Positions 44,101-50,265 of a stretch of 64,000 nucleotides of DNA are shown in pieces (position 1 is the first letter of the stretch; each line of letters begins with the position of its first letter). The notes beneath the pieces are model-generated. The model had not been told where the DNA came from, did no database searches, and saw only the letters and a list, made by a program, of their open reading frames with translations. Source of the stretch: JAWLGJ01 sp041685145 (GTDB lineage Bacteria; Pseudomonadota; Alphaproteobacteria; Rhodospirillales; Magnetospirillaceae); contig JAWLGJ010000002.1 in assembly GCA_041685145.1 (NCBI GenBank), positions 81,403-145,402 on the forward strand, read 5' to 3'. Both the position numbers and the translations under genes were made by a program.

Positions 44101-46814
44101 GCCAGCCCGCCGAAGTCGATGGCGGCAACGCCGTTGACGCTCTGCGCCGTGCGCACCGGCGTGGTGGCGTCGACGCCGCTGTAGAGTTCGAGGATGACGT
44201 TGCCGCTGGGGTCGTCAAGCGCGACCTGCACGCCGTAGGTGCCGTCCTGGGCCTGGTCGCCGGCGCCGTAGAGGTCGAACGAGTACCAGTCGTCGTCGCC
44301 GCTGCGAATGATGAGGCCGGACTCCACGACATCCCCCTCGAACACACCCATATAGGGCGCCTCCCAGGCGCTGTCGTTGTCTTCCCACCAGTCGTCGCCG
44401 GAACCGCCGGTGTTGACCCGCATGTCGTACCAGGGGTTCGAGTCACCGCCATAGCCGTAGACATTGACGTAGTAGGTGCCCGCCTCCAGGCCGGCGAGCG
44501 AGATGTATTCGTGATCGCCGATCGTGGTGGCCGAGCCAATGGCGCTGGTCTCGTCCTCACGATACAGCGCCATGTCGATGTCGCCGTAGCTGTGAAGGAA
44601 GAACAACTCCACGCTGGCGCCCGGCCCGGCGGTCGAATCGAGGGTAAAAGCGTACCAGTCCTCGTCACCGGACTCGACCGATAGACTCCAGGCGTCGTAA
44701 AGCCCCGCCTCGTAGGAGGTGAAAGCGGTTTCGACGTTGGTGGCGGTGGCGCGGGTGTCGTTGTCCTCGAAGCCGTCGGCGCCGACGAAAACGTTGTCGT
44801 CCTCCGTATATCCCGGCGCGATGCCCGAGATGGAGTAGCTGACATTGTCGCTGCTGGGCGACGTAACCCGCACCATGTAATAGCCGGGATCCAGTCCTTC
44901 GAGGCTGACATCGGCCGGCCCGTCGCTGGTGTCATTGCTGCCCAGAAAGACGACGTCGGTCCACTCGGCGTTATAGCGGTACAACTCGAGCGTGACGGAG
45001 CCATTGGCGGTGACGCTGATGAAGTCGTCGGCGCTGCCGGTGTATTCAGTGCTGAAGCCGAACCAGTCCTCGTCGATGTCGTGGACAATGAGTTCGTCGT
45101 AGTGGAACGGCCCCTCGACCAGACCCAAATACCACTCCTCGCCGGGCGCGTCGTTGTCTTCGTAGTAGTCGTCGAAGACGTAATCGCCGCCGATTTCGGC
45201 GTGCGAGTAGAGCTCGTAACGCGGATCGGCCATCGTGCCGGTGACCTGGAAGTAGTACTGCCCGCCCGCGAGCCCGGCGACCTCCAGATAGCCGTCGCTT
45301 GAGCTGCTAAGCTGATTCCCGTCGGAATCGTAGAGGGTCAGCACGAGGACGTCGTCGGGATCGTCAAAGGAGGCGTTCCAGACCCCGGCGGAGCCCCAGC
45401 CGTACCCTTCCTCGGGCACCGTGAACGTGAACCAGTCCGCGTCGTCAAGCAGCGCGAACGTGCCCTCGATCATCGTCCAGGTCTCGGTGGTGCCGTCGTA
45501 CTGCCAGCTCTCGGTCTGGAAGAACGGATCGAGATTGGCCGCCTGCGCCATCGAGTCGTTGTCCTCGAAGCCGTCGTCATAGCTGCCGGCATTGGCGAGG
45601 TCGGCAAGATTGTACGTGCCGTCGCGGAACTGCACCTGCTCGATGTTGACCAGAACCTCGGGCTGATAGCCGTCGTCGTAATGCCACCCCCAATGGTGGG
45701 CAACGCCGTAGCTGCCGTCGCCGTTGTCGGTAATCGTCGCGCTCAGCAGGAAGTCGTCGAAGAACACCGTGTCGGTGCCGGCGCCGCCGTCGATATACGT
45801 GCCCTCGCCGGTGTACGAGGCCTGGATCAGGTCGTCGCCGGAGCCGCCCACGAAGCCGTCGATCCAGGGCATTTCCCAGACCGTGCCCTCGATGATCAGC
45901 TCGGGGTCGCGGCCGCCGCCGTGGTAGTCGTCCCAGAAGCCGAGATCGAGCTCGACGCCGGCGGTGTCGTTGCTGACATCGAGAATGAGTTCGTCGGTGC
46001 CGAAGGCGAGATCGGGATCGACAAGACCGGCCATCAGCTCGCCGACGGCGACGGTCCCGCCCGACAGCTCCAGCGTCCACAGCGGCGTCTGGGTGGCGAC
46101 ATCCCGCAGCACGACCGAATCGGCGCTCACCGTCAGGGCGCCGTAGTCGCCGAGCATGAATTGGCTCCAGCTGACGCCGGCGGCCGACAGCATGTCGGAG
46201 AGGCTGGTGTACACCTCGCCGGTGAACACCAATTCGTAGGCGTTGCCGGTGGCGTCGCCGATGGTGGCGACGAGGCCGGTGTCGGTCTTGACCAGTGAGG
46301 CGGTGGTGCCGGTGGGGGTGTTCTCGAAATAGACGCTGTCGATGGCGAAATCGGCGTCGGCGGGAATGCTGGCGGTGCCGCCGAGAATGCCGGCGAGCGA
46401 TGGAAAGTCGGTGGGGAACGAGCCGTTGAAGGTCCAGTTGCAATCGCCCGAAACGAGGGCGATGGTGTCCGGGGTCATCGAGATGTCGACCAGCGTCGTC
46501 GTGCCGCCGGTATCGGCCATATCGATCCGCAGGCCCGTTACCTCGCCGGCGATCCCCGACTCGATGTCCGTCAACAGCGAGTCCAGCGTGCTGGAGGAGT
46601 TGAAGCTGAAATCGCCCTGGATGGTAACCGTCCAGGGCGCTTGCTCGATCTGGATCAGACTGGCGCTTAGGGTCAGCGCCGCGACCTCGGGGTCGAACAT
46701 GGCGAAAAATTCCGCCAGCTCCGCATCATAGGTCGGCCAGGGAGGATTGGCCCCGAACCCTTCAAGATAGCTGCTGAAACTGGCAAAGCCCTGGCCGGAG
46801 ACCAATCGAGCCAT
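32112..46814 (-). CDS. giant secreted multidomain protein with clostripain-like peptidase, PPC, Calx-beta and FG-GAP-like repeats
   Basis: About 4,900 residues, acidic, almost free of cysteine and without a signal peptide, as expected for type I secretion. In order: an N-terminal region (1-320); RTX-like Ca-binding turns (about 330-355, GGSGDD and GGAGTDTV); sixteen PPC-like domains (about 415-2500), each opening with an EDND-type motif; a C11/clostripain-like peptidase (about 2505-2890) with His2630 in NHGGG and Cys2678 in GFDACL; two more PPC-like domains; a dockerin-like pair of Ca loops (about 3180-3290, LDVDGNG); a cohesin-like beta segment (about 3300-3460); ten Calx-beta repeats (about 3465-4645); and an FG-GAP/VCBS-like tail ending VDGIGLYQ. 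ATG 46814 follows GGGGG; a GTG at 46826 is an alternative. Likely a surface or released protease/adhesin; target unknown. Confidence 0.9.
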   Translation of the reverse strand: MARLVSGQGFASFSSYLEGFGANPPWPTYDAELAEFFAMFDPEVAALTLSASLIQIEQAPWTVTIQGDFSFNSSSTLDSLLTDIESGIAGEVTGLRIDMADTGGTTTLVDISMTPDTIALVSGDCNWTFNGSFPTDFPSLAGILGGTASIPADADFAIDSVYFENTPTGTTASLVKTDTGLVATIGDATGNAYELVFTGEVYTSLSDMLSAAGVSWSQFMLGDYGALTVSADSVVLRDVATQTPLWTLELSGGTVAVGELMAGLVDPDLAFGTDELILDVSNDTAGVELDLGFWDDYHGGGRDPELIIEGTVWEMPWIDGFVGGSGDDLIQASYTGEGTYIDGGAGTDTVFFDDFLLSATITDNGDGSYGVAHHWGWHYDDGYQPEVLVNIEQVQFRDGTYNLADLANAGSYDDGFEDNDSMAQAANLDPFFQTESWQYDGTTETWTMIEGTFALLDDADWFTFTVPEEGYGWGSAGVWNASFDDPDDVLVLTLYDSDGNQLSSSSDGYLEVAGLAGGQYYFQVTGTMADPRYELYSHAEIGGDYVFDDYYEDNDAPGEEWYLGLVEGPFHYDELIVHDIDEDWFGFSTEYTGSADDFISVTANGSVTLELYRYNAEWTDVVFLGSNDTSDGPADVSLEGLDPGYYMVRVTSPSSDNVSYSISGIAPGYTEDDNVFVGADGFEDNDTRATATNVETAFTSYEAGLYDAWSLSVESGDEDWYAFTLDSTAGPGASVELFFLHSYGDIDMALYREDETSAIGSATTIGDHEYISLAGLEAGTYYVNVYGYGGDSNPWYDMRVNTGGSGDDWWEDNDSAWEAPYMGVFEGDVVESGLIIRSGDDDWYSFDLYGAGDQAQDGTYGVQVALDDPSGNVILELYSGVDATTPVRTAQSVNGVAAIDFGGLADGFYYIRGTTPDADARYGYTVSGTGPESSLPTYDHGTPDAAEDNDSFEEAADLGALSGAATVDDTTFGGAGNLSLDPTDPDWYRFEIGGDGASGNAISIDIANAGALDYYEVELGVYDTNGNWVTGGYAYKWTGSGTDYSESWAASLEMLQAGRYYLGVESWQASDIIEYTLDVQAPTEAVIQPDAYEDNDSFAQAYDLGELVDTTRALSSLTMRPSDEDWYRFTTAGVGDASNAVVMTSDDGASNLNLELYDASGAMIAGGWSNDSNETVDLRHLPAGEYYVRVYEATGGSNSGYNLSIVAPPESTVTLDPDRFEDNDTRATATDLGTIEGVRSEASLTAEAGDADWYRFTTTTEGGVDNRVSINFAHADGDVDMELYDADGNWLSGSYSATDNESISLEGRPAGTYYVHVYGWGGADNAYSLRVNAPVAPEIADVAEDAFEGMGTLTLGTLGGSTTAFGSAHGNGELTIHDGDEDFFSFTIADNEIAASNAAVTLTFAQANGDLDLEVYSLDTGAYIGGSHSITDNESFSLAGLGAGQYAVRVFGWEPNGDYSIALTGGVDTSVAADRYEDNDTAAEAHAFGRLTGTNTYDNLTVESGDSDWYSFRMAARGGENDHVRLSFQHARGDVDVELYRADASGGQGDYIAGSYSVGNSEHISLQGLDAGTYFVHVYGHAGASNPNYSMAIQAPAAVTLVDDALEDNDTLDTATPLNLTDGVSTRNDLVITQGDPDWFTFALTGNEIAGSSARIDFSHAAGDLDLELYDAAGNRLTGSYSTSNQERIALSGYEAGQYYLRVAGYNDARNPSYDLNVNVVTGVASDRFENNDSRATATSLGTLSGTNTWSNLTAQSNDDDWYRFELQNTGRVNDQLEVLFSHAQGDVDVSLYDANGNWISGGYSVSDNETISLNGLEAGRYFVRVYGYNGQENADYALRITAPAPLVDDGYEDNDTLETASDLGTITGQRSFNGLAALDEDWYEFQLAETGGASDGVRVSFSHALGDVDAALYDAAGNWVAGSYSISDDEYISFDGLEAGTYHLKVWGWGGAQNPEYDLAFRAEGVDVRPDRFEDNDTTATATRLRDLTGRNEWTGMSIDGDDGGLSSEGANGGGDWYRFTLSADGRSGNYIQTLFSHRQGDVDMQLFSVGDEGSLSLVGGSYGVGDSERISLNGQEAGQYYLRVYGYNDAVNPDYSLVIDAAEATANIPADALESNDTRETASRLMERSVSLTNLSIHEGDVDGDLDGDWFVFTMDRAGSSGDAVSIDFDHGLGDVDMALYADDGSRLRVSQGIGNSETISLNGLSAGDYYVRVYGYAGATNPQYSLNLEAPVGVGAAPAAVSADRFEDNDTRATATGLGALRGERSYDNLTIDSGDNTAASYDGGDWYAVDVVGNGEFSVSVAFDHSRGDVDLQLYDASGALLDGSYGIGNSEAVSVDVSGASADTPITYYVRAYGYSSATNSYSMSIDAPLGNDISADRLESNNTAASATEILDASAPPQDLTIHDAADVDWFTFTTEAEGTAGDYVAVSYQGGPISFELYGADGETLIGGNTDSDGRTGISLNGLDAGTYFLKVAGDGNSTIGNYDLDLRLPAPVVDETPAQDSLTLFVYMAADNNLEGAAIDDINEMEAVNLPDNVNVVVLVDRAEGYDTSNGDWTNARAGLITHDNNTSRISSQLESVSDLGWATAEADGELNMGRQAVLTEFLDWGVSNFAADNYGVVIWNHGGGLAGSAWDDSAGHDNLSVAEVTAALQASSQVHDNGGNYGLVGFDACLQAIAGQAFDLRTADGNGWLADVFVASEDLEPGDGWDYTALLQRVAANPNLSMQDLGAAVVETYDSFYGGRSTQSALDTSGFDAVLTALDAFVDAIDPSGDGSAGGATADDWEAMVQARTQARQFYNADYRDLGGFMQAIADNGNVTTQIQAAAQGVASALENSLIRQVDVSGANGLTIYLPSNTSAASSWYNENNFAFLGETRWDDFLSMFTDDDLGGAPTGGGGSRGDFAETMDRGGFVVRAGNDTRYQAYDLGEVFGDGTEVRDVDISAGDVDWFRFQLAGDGTASDAISIVFDGAEGDLDLGLYDNQGRLLASGTASDTGEQVSLDGLQTGREYFVRVAGAGDSDTAQYRLQVAAPEPAEGSRSEGGRDFAEGISGNDSMAKAYSLGQIQLNERLPTVTGLTIDAVDLADSGDGTANGDWYVLNPSRGSDLNPNGIVVRRVDGDGALQVRLYDADGNEYTGLQVTSGADYYSVSYPETNDPVYVHVTADGEADYTLDVARRQLDVDGNGEANASDALQMLAYAMGARGALGNFISDGAQRADADDVADYLGHAELGMLDVDGNGTVGSNDSIMTLAYVMGFRNESIFTNFLSDDATRSATQAIEFLDLHMPAADRSGASASRSSELDLDAGVRLDRADGDEQIISVTPVDLSAYAGETIEIAVTYSTEPADQQVEQLTLNLYWDSSDLELQDKTLEHTGGYTIFLEDADSTDRDNDANTDRFIGVNYMDFGGNWPGDDVTMPLTLYTATFTVAEGAATTAINFTGDAANGFSLNAPSYSINVVPSVSVTAGAGGEADGSVTFTVSLSGASAADVSVAFDLGVAGDTAGSADYDADNLTLSNGLSISGGRLVFAAGTTTGTITVPVVDDDLVEGDETLTLELSDADGVVFADGADSVSAQATLSDDDAAIMTIADAADVTEGDDGDTTDMSFTVTLDKASVNDITVDYVVGAGGDTATSGDDYTATSGTLTIAAGETTGTITVPVLGDNADEGNETLTVTLSNASGASLGNTTATGTIVDDDVVASIGDATLVEGDDGSTNMVFTVTLSRNAASTVTIAYDTSDGTATAGEDYTATSGTLTIAAGSNSGTITVPVLGDTVIEGDQTFTLTLSDAQNAHLSGGGDTLEATGNITDDDTATVSVSGPAAAVGEASDGELEFTVTMSAAAETDVTVNYSLGGTATAGDDYTAASGSVTIAAGETSATISLPVLDDAIQEGSETVTVTLDGTDNASVSVDGANATATGSIADDDTVTVSVADASVTEGDGGATTTAEFEVSLNLASTSDITMNYALANGTTEAGDFDPASITGSDGITVDTNAGTITIAAGTTSGTISVTVNGDDVDEGDSETFDLQLTGLAGAQDISFDDADGGTDMTATGTIEDDDDAVVTITGPADPVAEDAGSADFTVSLSHATESGTVIDWSTANGTAIAGFGDYVAEANGTVTYAAGESGDKTFSVTINDDAVVEGDETFSVNASVASGEGSLAEGSDSHTVTIADDDTAVIDSVTLTQQGTEDNRQMIITVTLSAALASAVTIDYATADDTAVAGEDYTAKNGTLVIAPGNTTGIIRVPVTDDALYEGGDETFTVTLSNPSIDFGDGVATNDAGAVELTNTITDNDAAPTVSVESVVVDEGDGTATFTVTLSNATSEDTTVTYGTTDGTATAGEDYEAIDGETLTIAAGETTATFTVDITDDTDAGDAATEDFTVTVDTGTSTDTATGTILDDDSLWAVVRDVTVDETSGEAVFTVRLTQAADEDITLDYATADGTATAGTDYTAATGTLTIAAGETSGTITVAVDDDTAYEGTETFALNLSNIQGGGAQLANLAASATIVDAAPTISVADVSQAEGDGNMVFTVALSESVGNDVSFNYNFADGADSFTVRDGDAADGTDYDSSGLAGTATITAGSTSVTISVPVTDDATVEADEVFTLTLDSLNDGGEPVTFASGGSTETAIGTIENDDASMAVLTHSDAGTWGIQPISDLGGGDWSADEADFIQLGNYGLDWQPVGVVPLGSGGFDILAWNSSTADFGIMYDAESYQRINVIDNYGDNWSLAGGADLDGDGFTDLLVQDTNNGRIGVLDFASAASDDFEFNAVGTSDMQAVGFVDLQNDGVMDILLTGEGGEVAIIPGSASDAFDFSADAVEIGSFGDGWVARGGTDVDNDGLLDILMEYEGTDSAPEGDFGLLEVDANGENASWDWLNDFGPNWSVDGIGLYQ
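32880..36425 (-). repeat. ten Calx-beta repeats within the giant gene
   Basis: Ten units of roughly 105-130 codons, each with the pattern S-V-x-E-G-D...F-T-V-T-L-S...D-Y-T/D-x-x-x-G-T-L-T-I-A-A-G-x-T-x-x-T-I-x-V-P-V...D-E-x-x-x-E-G-x-E-T-F-x-L-x-L and ending in a D-D-D or D-N-D linker. Units two to four and eight to nine are the most alike. Such repeats bind Ca2+ and form extended rods. Similar units make the DNA prone to recombination and assembly collapse. Confidence 0.88.
39300..45580 (-). repeat. sixteen PPC-like (pre-peptidase C-terminal) repeats within the giant gene
   Basis: Units of about 120-140 codons begin with x-D-R/G-F/Y-E-D-N-D-T/S-R/x-A-T-A-T-x-L-G, contain D-W-Y-R/x-F in the middle and end with a G-x-Y-x-V-R-V-Y-G-Y pattern, the PPC signature (beta-sandwich, often in secreted peptidases). 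The unit around 42700-42800 is degenerate at its opening (EDAFEGMGT). Two more units flank the C-terminal side of the peptidase (about 37600-38080). Confidence 0.85.
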
Positions 46815-46843
46815 CACAACCCCCACGCGTTATCGCCATCGAT

Positions 46844-47701
46844 TCAAAACCGAAGCCCGAGCCCAACCCCCGTTCCTGCCTGAACGAAGTCGTGCCCTAA
46901 CTCCAAAGATAGACCCGGATAGTACGTTAGCGCTCCATAAAGTGTCCAGTAATACATCTGTCCAATGTCGCCGGTAATTCCGGTTCGCAACCGCAGGGCG
47001 GGCGAAGCGGCAAGGTATTGTTCCGAAAAGATTTCAAGGGTTCCCGGCAGGTTCTGCACCCGGGCTTGGGCGTCGATGTCGACGGTGCCGACGCCGAGTC
47101 CGAGGCCGGCCGCCGCAAAAGGCGCGAAACCCTCGTCCGGCGGAGGCATGTAACCGACATTGAGGAACAGGGTGTGGGCGTTCAGGACCGCCTCGGCCTT
47201 GCCGTGGACGGGATTAGTGAGGTTGCCGATGCCGCCGCTGGCCACGGCCTTGTAGCTGCTGGTGTCGCGGGTGTAGACGTATTCGACCCCCAGCGACAGT
47301 TGGCTGCCCCAGACCCGCTCGCGCCAATAGCCGATGCCGGCCTCGAAGCCGCGCCCGCCCAGGACGCCGCGACTGATGCCCTCGGCCTCGGCGAGGTCGA
47401 TTTCGCCGCTGTGGCTGCCGATGCCGTAGCCGCCGGTGACCTCGACGCGGTGGCGCCGCGGCGCCGGCGCCTCCGCTGGCACCGATGACGGGCTCGGGGA
47501 GGCCGGAACCGCCGCCGCCCCCCTCGCGGCGACATGAGGACGGCCGGCGAGGGCGTCGTAACAGGCAAGCCGGGTTGGGTCGGCGGCGATCGCGGCGCAA
47601 TCCTGCAGCGAGGCGGCGCGGCCGTCCCCGGCGGCAGTCATCCAAAGAAAACCGAGCGCAAATGCCAGGCCGCCCCGGTATCCGCTGTCAGTTCGCGGCA
47701 T
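46844..47701 (-). CDS. predicted outer-membrane beta-barrel protein
   Basis: 285 residues from ATG 47701, which follows GGAGTGAAA. A signal peptide runs to about residue 29 (GRA-ASL). A short motif CAAIAADPTRLACYDALAG follows, a two-cysteine pattern common in small periplasmic or envelope proteins. The remainder alternates polar and apolar residues and ends in a Phe-terminated strand (VGLGLRF) typical of outer-membrane barrels. It stands 29 bases upstream of the giant gene and may be its operon leader. No named family recognised. Confidence 0.75.
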   Translation of the reverse strand: MPRTDSGYRGGLAFALGFLWMTAAGDGRAASLQDCAAIAADPTRLACYDALAGRPHVAARGAAAVPASPSPSSVPAEAPAPRRHRVEVTGGYGIGSHSGEIDLAEAEGISRGVLGGRGFEAGIGYWRERVWGSQLSLGVEYVYTRDTSSYKAVASGGIGNLTNPVHGKAEAVLNAHTLFLNVGYMPPPDEGFAPFAAAGLGLGVGTVDIDAQARVQNLPGTLEIFSEQYLAASPALRLRTGITGDIGQMYYWTLYGALTYYPGLSLELGHDFVQAGTGVGLGLRF

Positions 47702-47933
47702 TTTCACTCCGCCCCTCTCAATCATGCGGCAAGTACGGCGGGAAATAGGGAAGAAATTTTTCGGCAAGAGTAGCCGCGCGAAAGAGGGTCGGGCAAGCCG
47801 CCAGATCACCGCGCCGGCACCCCCGGCGCGATTACCGGACAGTGGCCCGCGACGCCCTCAATTCGCCTTGACAAGCACGGCGGGCACCACGCATCAATGG
47901 GGCCGTTTTTCGCCCAAGCAGGGGATGATGGTC

Positions 47934-48230
47934 ATGACCGACACCAAGCAGAAAGTCAACGATGCCAAGGCGCCGCAAATAAACCTTTCCCCGGCGGTGA
48001 CCACCGTGTTCGCCGATTCCGTCGTCAGCATCAATGTTGTCAACGGCGTCGCCCGCGTCGTGCTCGGCGCCATCGGCCCCAACAACTCGATCACCCCGAC
48101 CGGCCAGCTCATGCTGCCGATCGGCCAGTTCGGCAACCTGGCGAAGATCTTCAACAGCGCCGTGACCGACCTGGCCGCGAAGATGCGCGATGCGCAGCAG
48201 CAGGAAGAAAAGCCGGCCGCCACCAACTAG
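47934..48230 (+). CDS. small conserved-looking protein of unknown function
   Basis: 98 residues from ATG 47934; in-frame ATGs at 47925 and 47928 are alternatives and AGGGG at 47920-47924 suits the chosen one. The reading has no signal peptide. It shows an Asp/Ala-flanked core, VFADSVVSINVVNGVARVVLG, then a predicted helix (NLAKIFNSAVTDLAAKMRDAQQQEEK). The strand-rich centre and C-terminal helix recall DUF3467-like proteins, but I am not sure. It is the only plus-strand gene between the secretion island and the Liv operon. Confidence 0.6.
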   Translation: MTDTKQKVNDAKAPQINLSPAVTTVFADSVVSINVVNGVARVVLGAIGPNNSITPTGQLMLPIGQFGNLAKIFNSAVTDLAAKMRDAQQQEEKPAATN

Positions 48231-48286
48231 GGCATGATCCGGTGTGACCGGGTCACGCTCTTGGCGTCCGACCCGCATGTGACCGT

Positions 48287-48316
48287 CCGCCCCGCCGCCG
48301 TCCGGCCGCGGGGCGG
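48287..48316 (+). terminator. possible terminator after the small plus-strand gene
   Basis: An 8-pair stem CCGCCCCG (48287-48294) / CGGGGCGG (48309-48316) lies 56 bases after the stop, followed by GCGCATTTCGG, so the T-run is weak. A separate 13-base palindrome GTGACC-G-GGTCAC is at 48244-48256. Confidence 0.4.
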
Positions 48317-48344
48317 GCGCATTTCGGTGTGAGTGAAAGCGGCG

Positions 48345-49346
48345 TCAGCGGCCGCCCTGTCGGCGGCGGGCGAGATAGGCCTGGACTTCGCCGACAATGC
48401 CGCGGCGGAACAGCAGCACGCAGACCACGAAGATCACCCCCTGGACGATGGTCGTGATCGAGCCGACATGGGCGAGATAGTTCTGCATGGTGACGATGAT
48501 CGTCGCCCCCACCATCGGCCCCAGCACCGTCCCCACCCCGCCCAGCAGCGTCATGAGCACCACCTCGCCCGACATCTGCCACTGCACGTCGGTCAGCGAG
48601 GCAAGCTGGAACACCAGCGCCTTGGTGGCGCCGGCGGTGCCGGCCAGGGTGGCGGACAGCACGAACGCCAACAGCTTGTACTTGTCGGCGTCATAGCCCA
48701 GCGACACCGCCCGCGCCTCGTTCTCGCGGATGGCCTTCAGCACCTGACCGAACGGCGAGTGGATGGCCCGGTAGACGACGAGGAAACCGAGCACGAACAC
48801 GCCTAGGGCGAGGTAATAGGTCGCGGTGTTGGAGCTGATGTCGATCACGCCGAACAGGTGCCCGCGCGGCACCCCCTGGATGCCGTCCTCGCCGTGGGTG
48901 AACGGCGCCTGCAGCGAGACGAAATACACCATCTGCGCCAGCGCCAGGGTGACCATCGCGAAATAGATGCCCTGGCGGCGGATGGCGATGACGCCGAACA
49001 CCAGCCCCATCACCGCCGCCGTGGCGGTGCCCGCCAGGATGCCCAGTTCCGGCGTCAGGCCCCAGACCTTGGTGGCGTGGGCCGAGACATAGGCGGCAAA
49101 GCCGAAAAACGCCGCGTGCCCGAAGGACAACAGCCCGGCATAGCCCAACAGCAGGTTGAAGGCGGTGGCGAACAGGGCAAAGCACAGCACCTTCGCTAGG
49201 AACACCGGATACACGAACAGCGGCGCCACCAGCAGCGCCACCAGCGCCGCCAGCGCCCACAGGCCGGTGCGGCCGGGGGCGCGGTCCTTGGCCACAACGG
49301 CCGCCGTGGCGGCGGCGGGCCCGCCGGTCGATCCCTCGGGCCGCAT
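48345..49346 (-). CDS. livM: branched-chain amino acid ABC transporter permease, LivM family
   Basis: 333 residues, about nine membrane helices. The LivM/LivH signature region NLLLGYAGLLSFGHAAFFGFAAY is clear, as is GIYFAMVTLALAQMVYF. It pairs with LivH as the membrane channel. Its start immediately follows the livH stop (no gap). The Liv name reflects family; the substrate may be an amino compound other than leucine, isoleucine or valine, as suggested by the neighbouring catabolic genes. Confidence 0.93.
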   Translation of the reverse strand: MRPEGSTGGPAAATAAVVAKDRAPGRTGLWALAALVALLVAPLFVYPVFLAKVLCFALFATAFNLLLGYAGLLSFGHAAFFGFAAYVSAHATKVWGLTPELGILAGTATAAVMGLVFGVIAIRRQGIYFAMVTLALAQMVYFVSLQAPFTHGEDGIQGVPRGHLFGVIDISSNTATYYLALGVFVLGFLVVYRAIHSPFGQVLKAIRENEARAVSLGYDADKYKLLAFVLSATLAGTAGATKALVFQLASLTDVQWQMSGEVVLMTLLGGVGTVLGPMVGATIIVTMQNYLAHVGSITTIVQGVIFVVCVLLFRRGIVGEVQAYLARRRQGGR

Positions 49347-50234
49347 CTACGCCCTCCTCCCGAACAGGCCGGCCGGCCGCAACACCAGCACGATGGCCAT
49401 GATGACGAAGATGACCACGCTCGACGCTTCGGGCCAGTAAACGCGGGTGATGCCCTCGCACAGGCCCAGCAGGAACCCCGACACCACCGCACCCAGGATC
49501 GAGCCCATGCCGCCGATGACCACCACCGCGAAGACGATGATGATGAGGTGCGAGCCCATGATCGGGTTGACGGAATAGATCGGCGCCGCCAGCACGCCGG
49601 CAAACGCCGCCAGCGCGACGCCGAAGCCGTAGGTCAGCGTCACCAGAAGCCCGACATTGACCCCGAAGGCCCGCACCAGATCGGGGTTTTCGGTCGCCGC
49701 GCGCATCAGGGCGCCCAGCTTGGTGCGCTCGATGATCAGCCAGGTGGCCAGGCACATCACCACCGAGACCAGGATGACCCAGCCGCGGTAATAGGGCAGG
49801 AACATGAAGCCCAGATTGGTTCCCCCCGACAGGGCCGGCGGGATGCTGTAGGGCTGCCCCGAGATGCCGTAGATCTGGCGGAAGGTGCCCTCCAGGATGA
49901 GCGCCAGGCCGAAGGTGAACAGCAGGCCGTACAGGTGGTCGAGATCGTAAAGGCGGCGGAGGAGCAGGCGCTCCACCACCATCCCGAACGCGCCGACGAC
50001 CAGGGGAGCGAGGACGAGCGAGGGCCAGTAGCCGATGCCGACGTGCTGCAGCAGCAGCCAGGCGACGAAAGCCCCCAGCATGTAGAAGGCGCCGTGGGCG
50101 AAGTTGATGATGTTCAGCAGCCCGAAGATCAGCGCCAGTCCCAGGCTGAGCACGGCATAGAACGAGCCGTTGATCAGCGCGAGCAGCAACTGCCCCAGCA
50201 AGGCGGGCAACGGAACACCCAGAACCTCGACCAT
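49347..50234 (-). CDS. livH: branched-chain amino acid ABC transporter permease, LivH family
   Basis: 295 residues, about eight membrane helices. The signature SLGLALIFGLLNIINFAHGAFYMLGAF and the C-terminal GSILGAVVSGFLLGLCEG segment mark LivH. It lies 31 bases after the binding-protein gene and directly abuts livM. Confidence 0.93.
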   Translation of the reverse strand: MVEVLGVPLPALLGQLLLALINGSFYAVLSLGLALIFGLLNIINFAHGAFYMLGAFVAWLLLQHVGIGYWPSLVLAPLVVGAFGMVVERLLLRRLYDLDHLYGLLFTFGLALILEGTFRQIYGISGQPYSIPPALSGGTNLGFMFLPYYRGWVILVSVVMCLATWLIIERTKLGALMRAATENPDLVRAFGVNVGLLVTLTYGFGVALAAFAGVLAAPIYSVNPIMGSHLIIIVFAVVVIGGMGSILGAVVSGFLLGLCEGITRVYWPEASSVVIFVIMAIVLVLRPAGLFGRRA

Positions 50235-50265
50235 CGCTCGCTCCCCTCCGGCCGTCAGGCGGGCG

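Noticed and set aside
32880..45580. CRISPR-like or non-coding tandem repeat array
   Set aside because: The periodicity is in codon-length units of 105-140 residues within a single open frame and corresponds to protein domains, with no short direct repeats and spacers.
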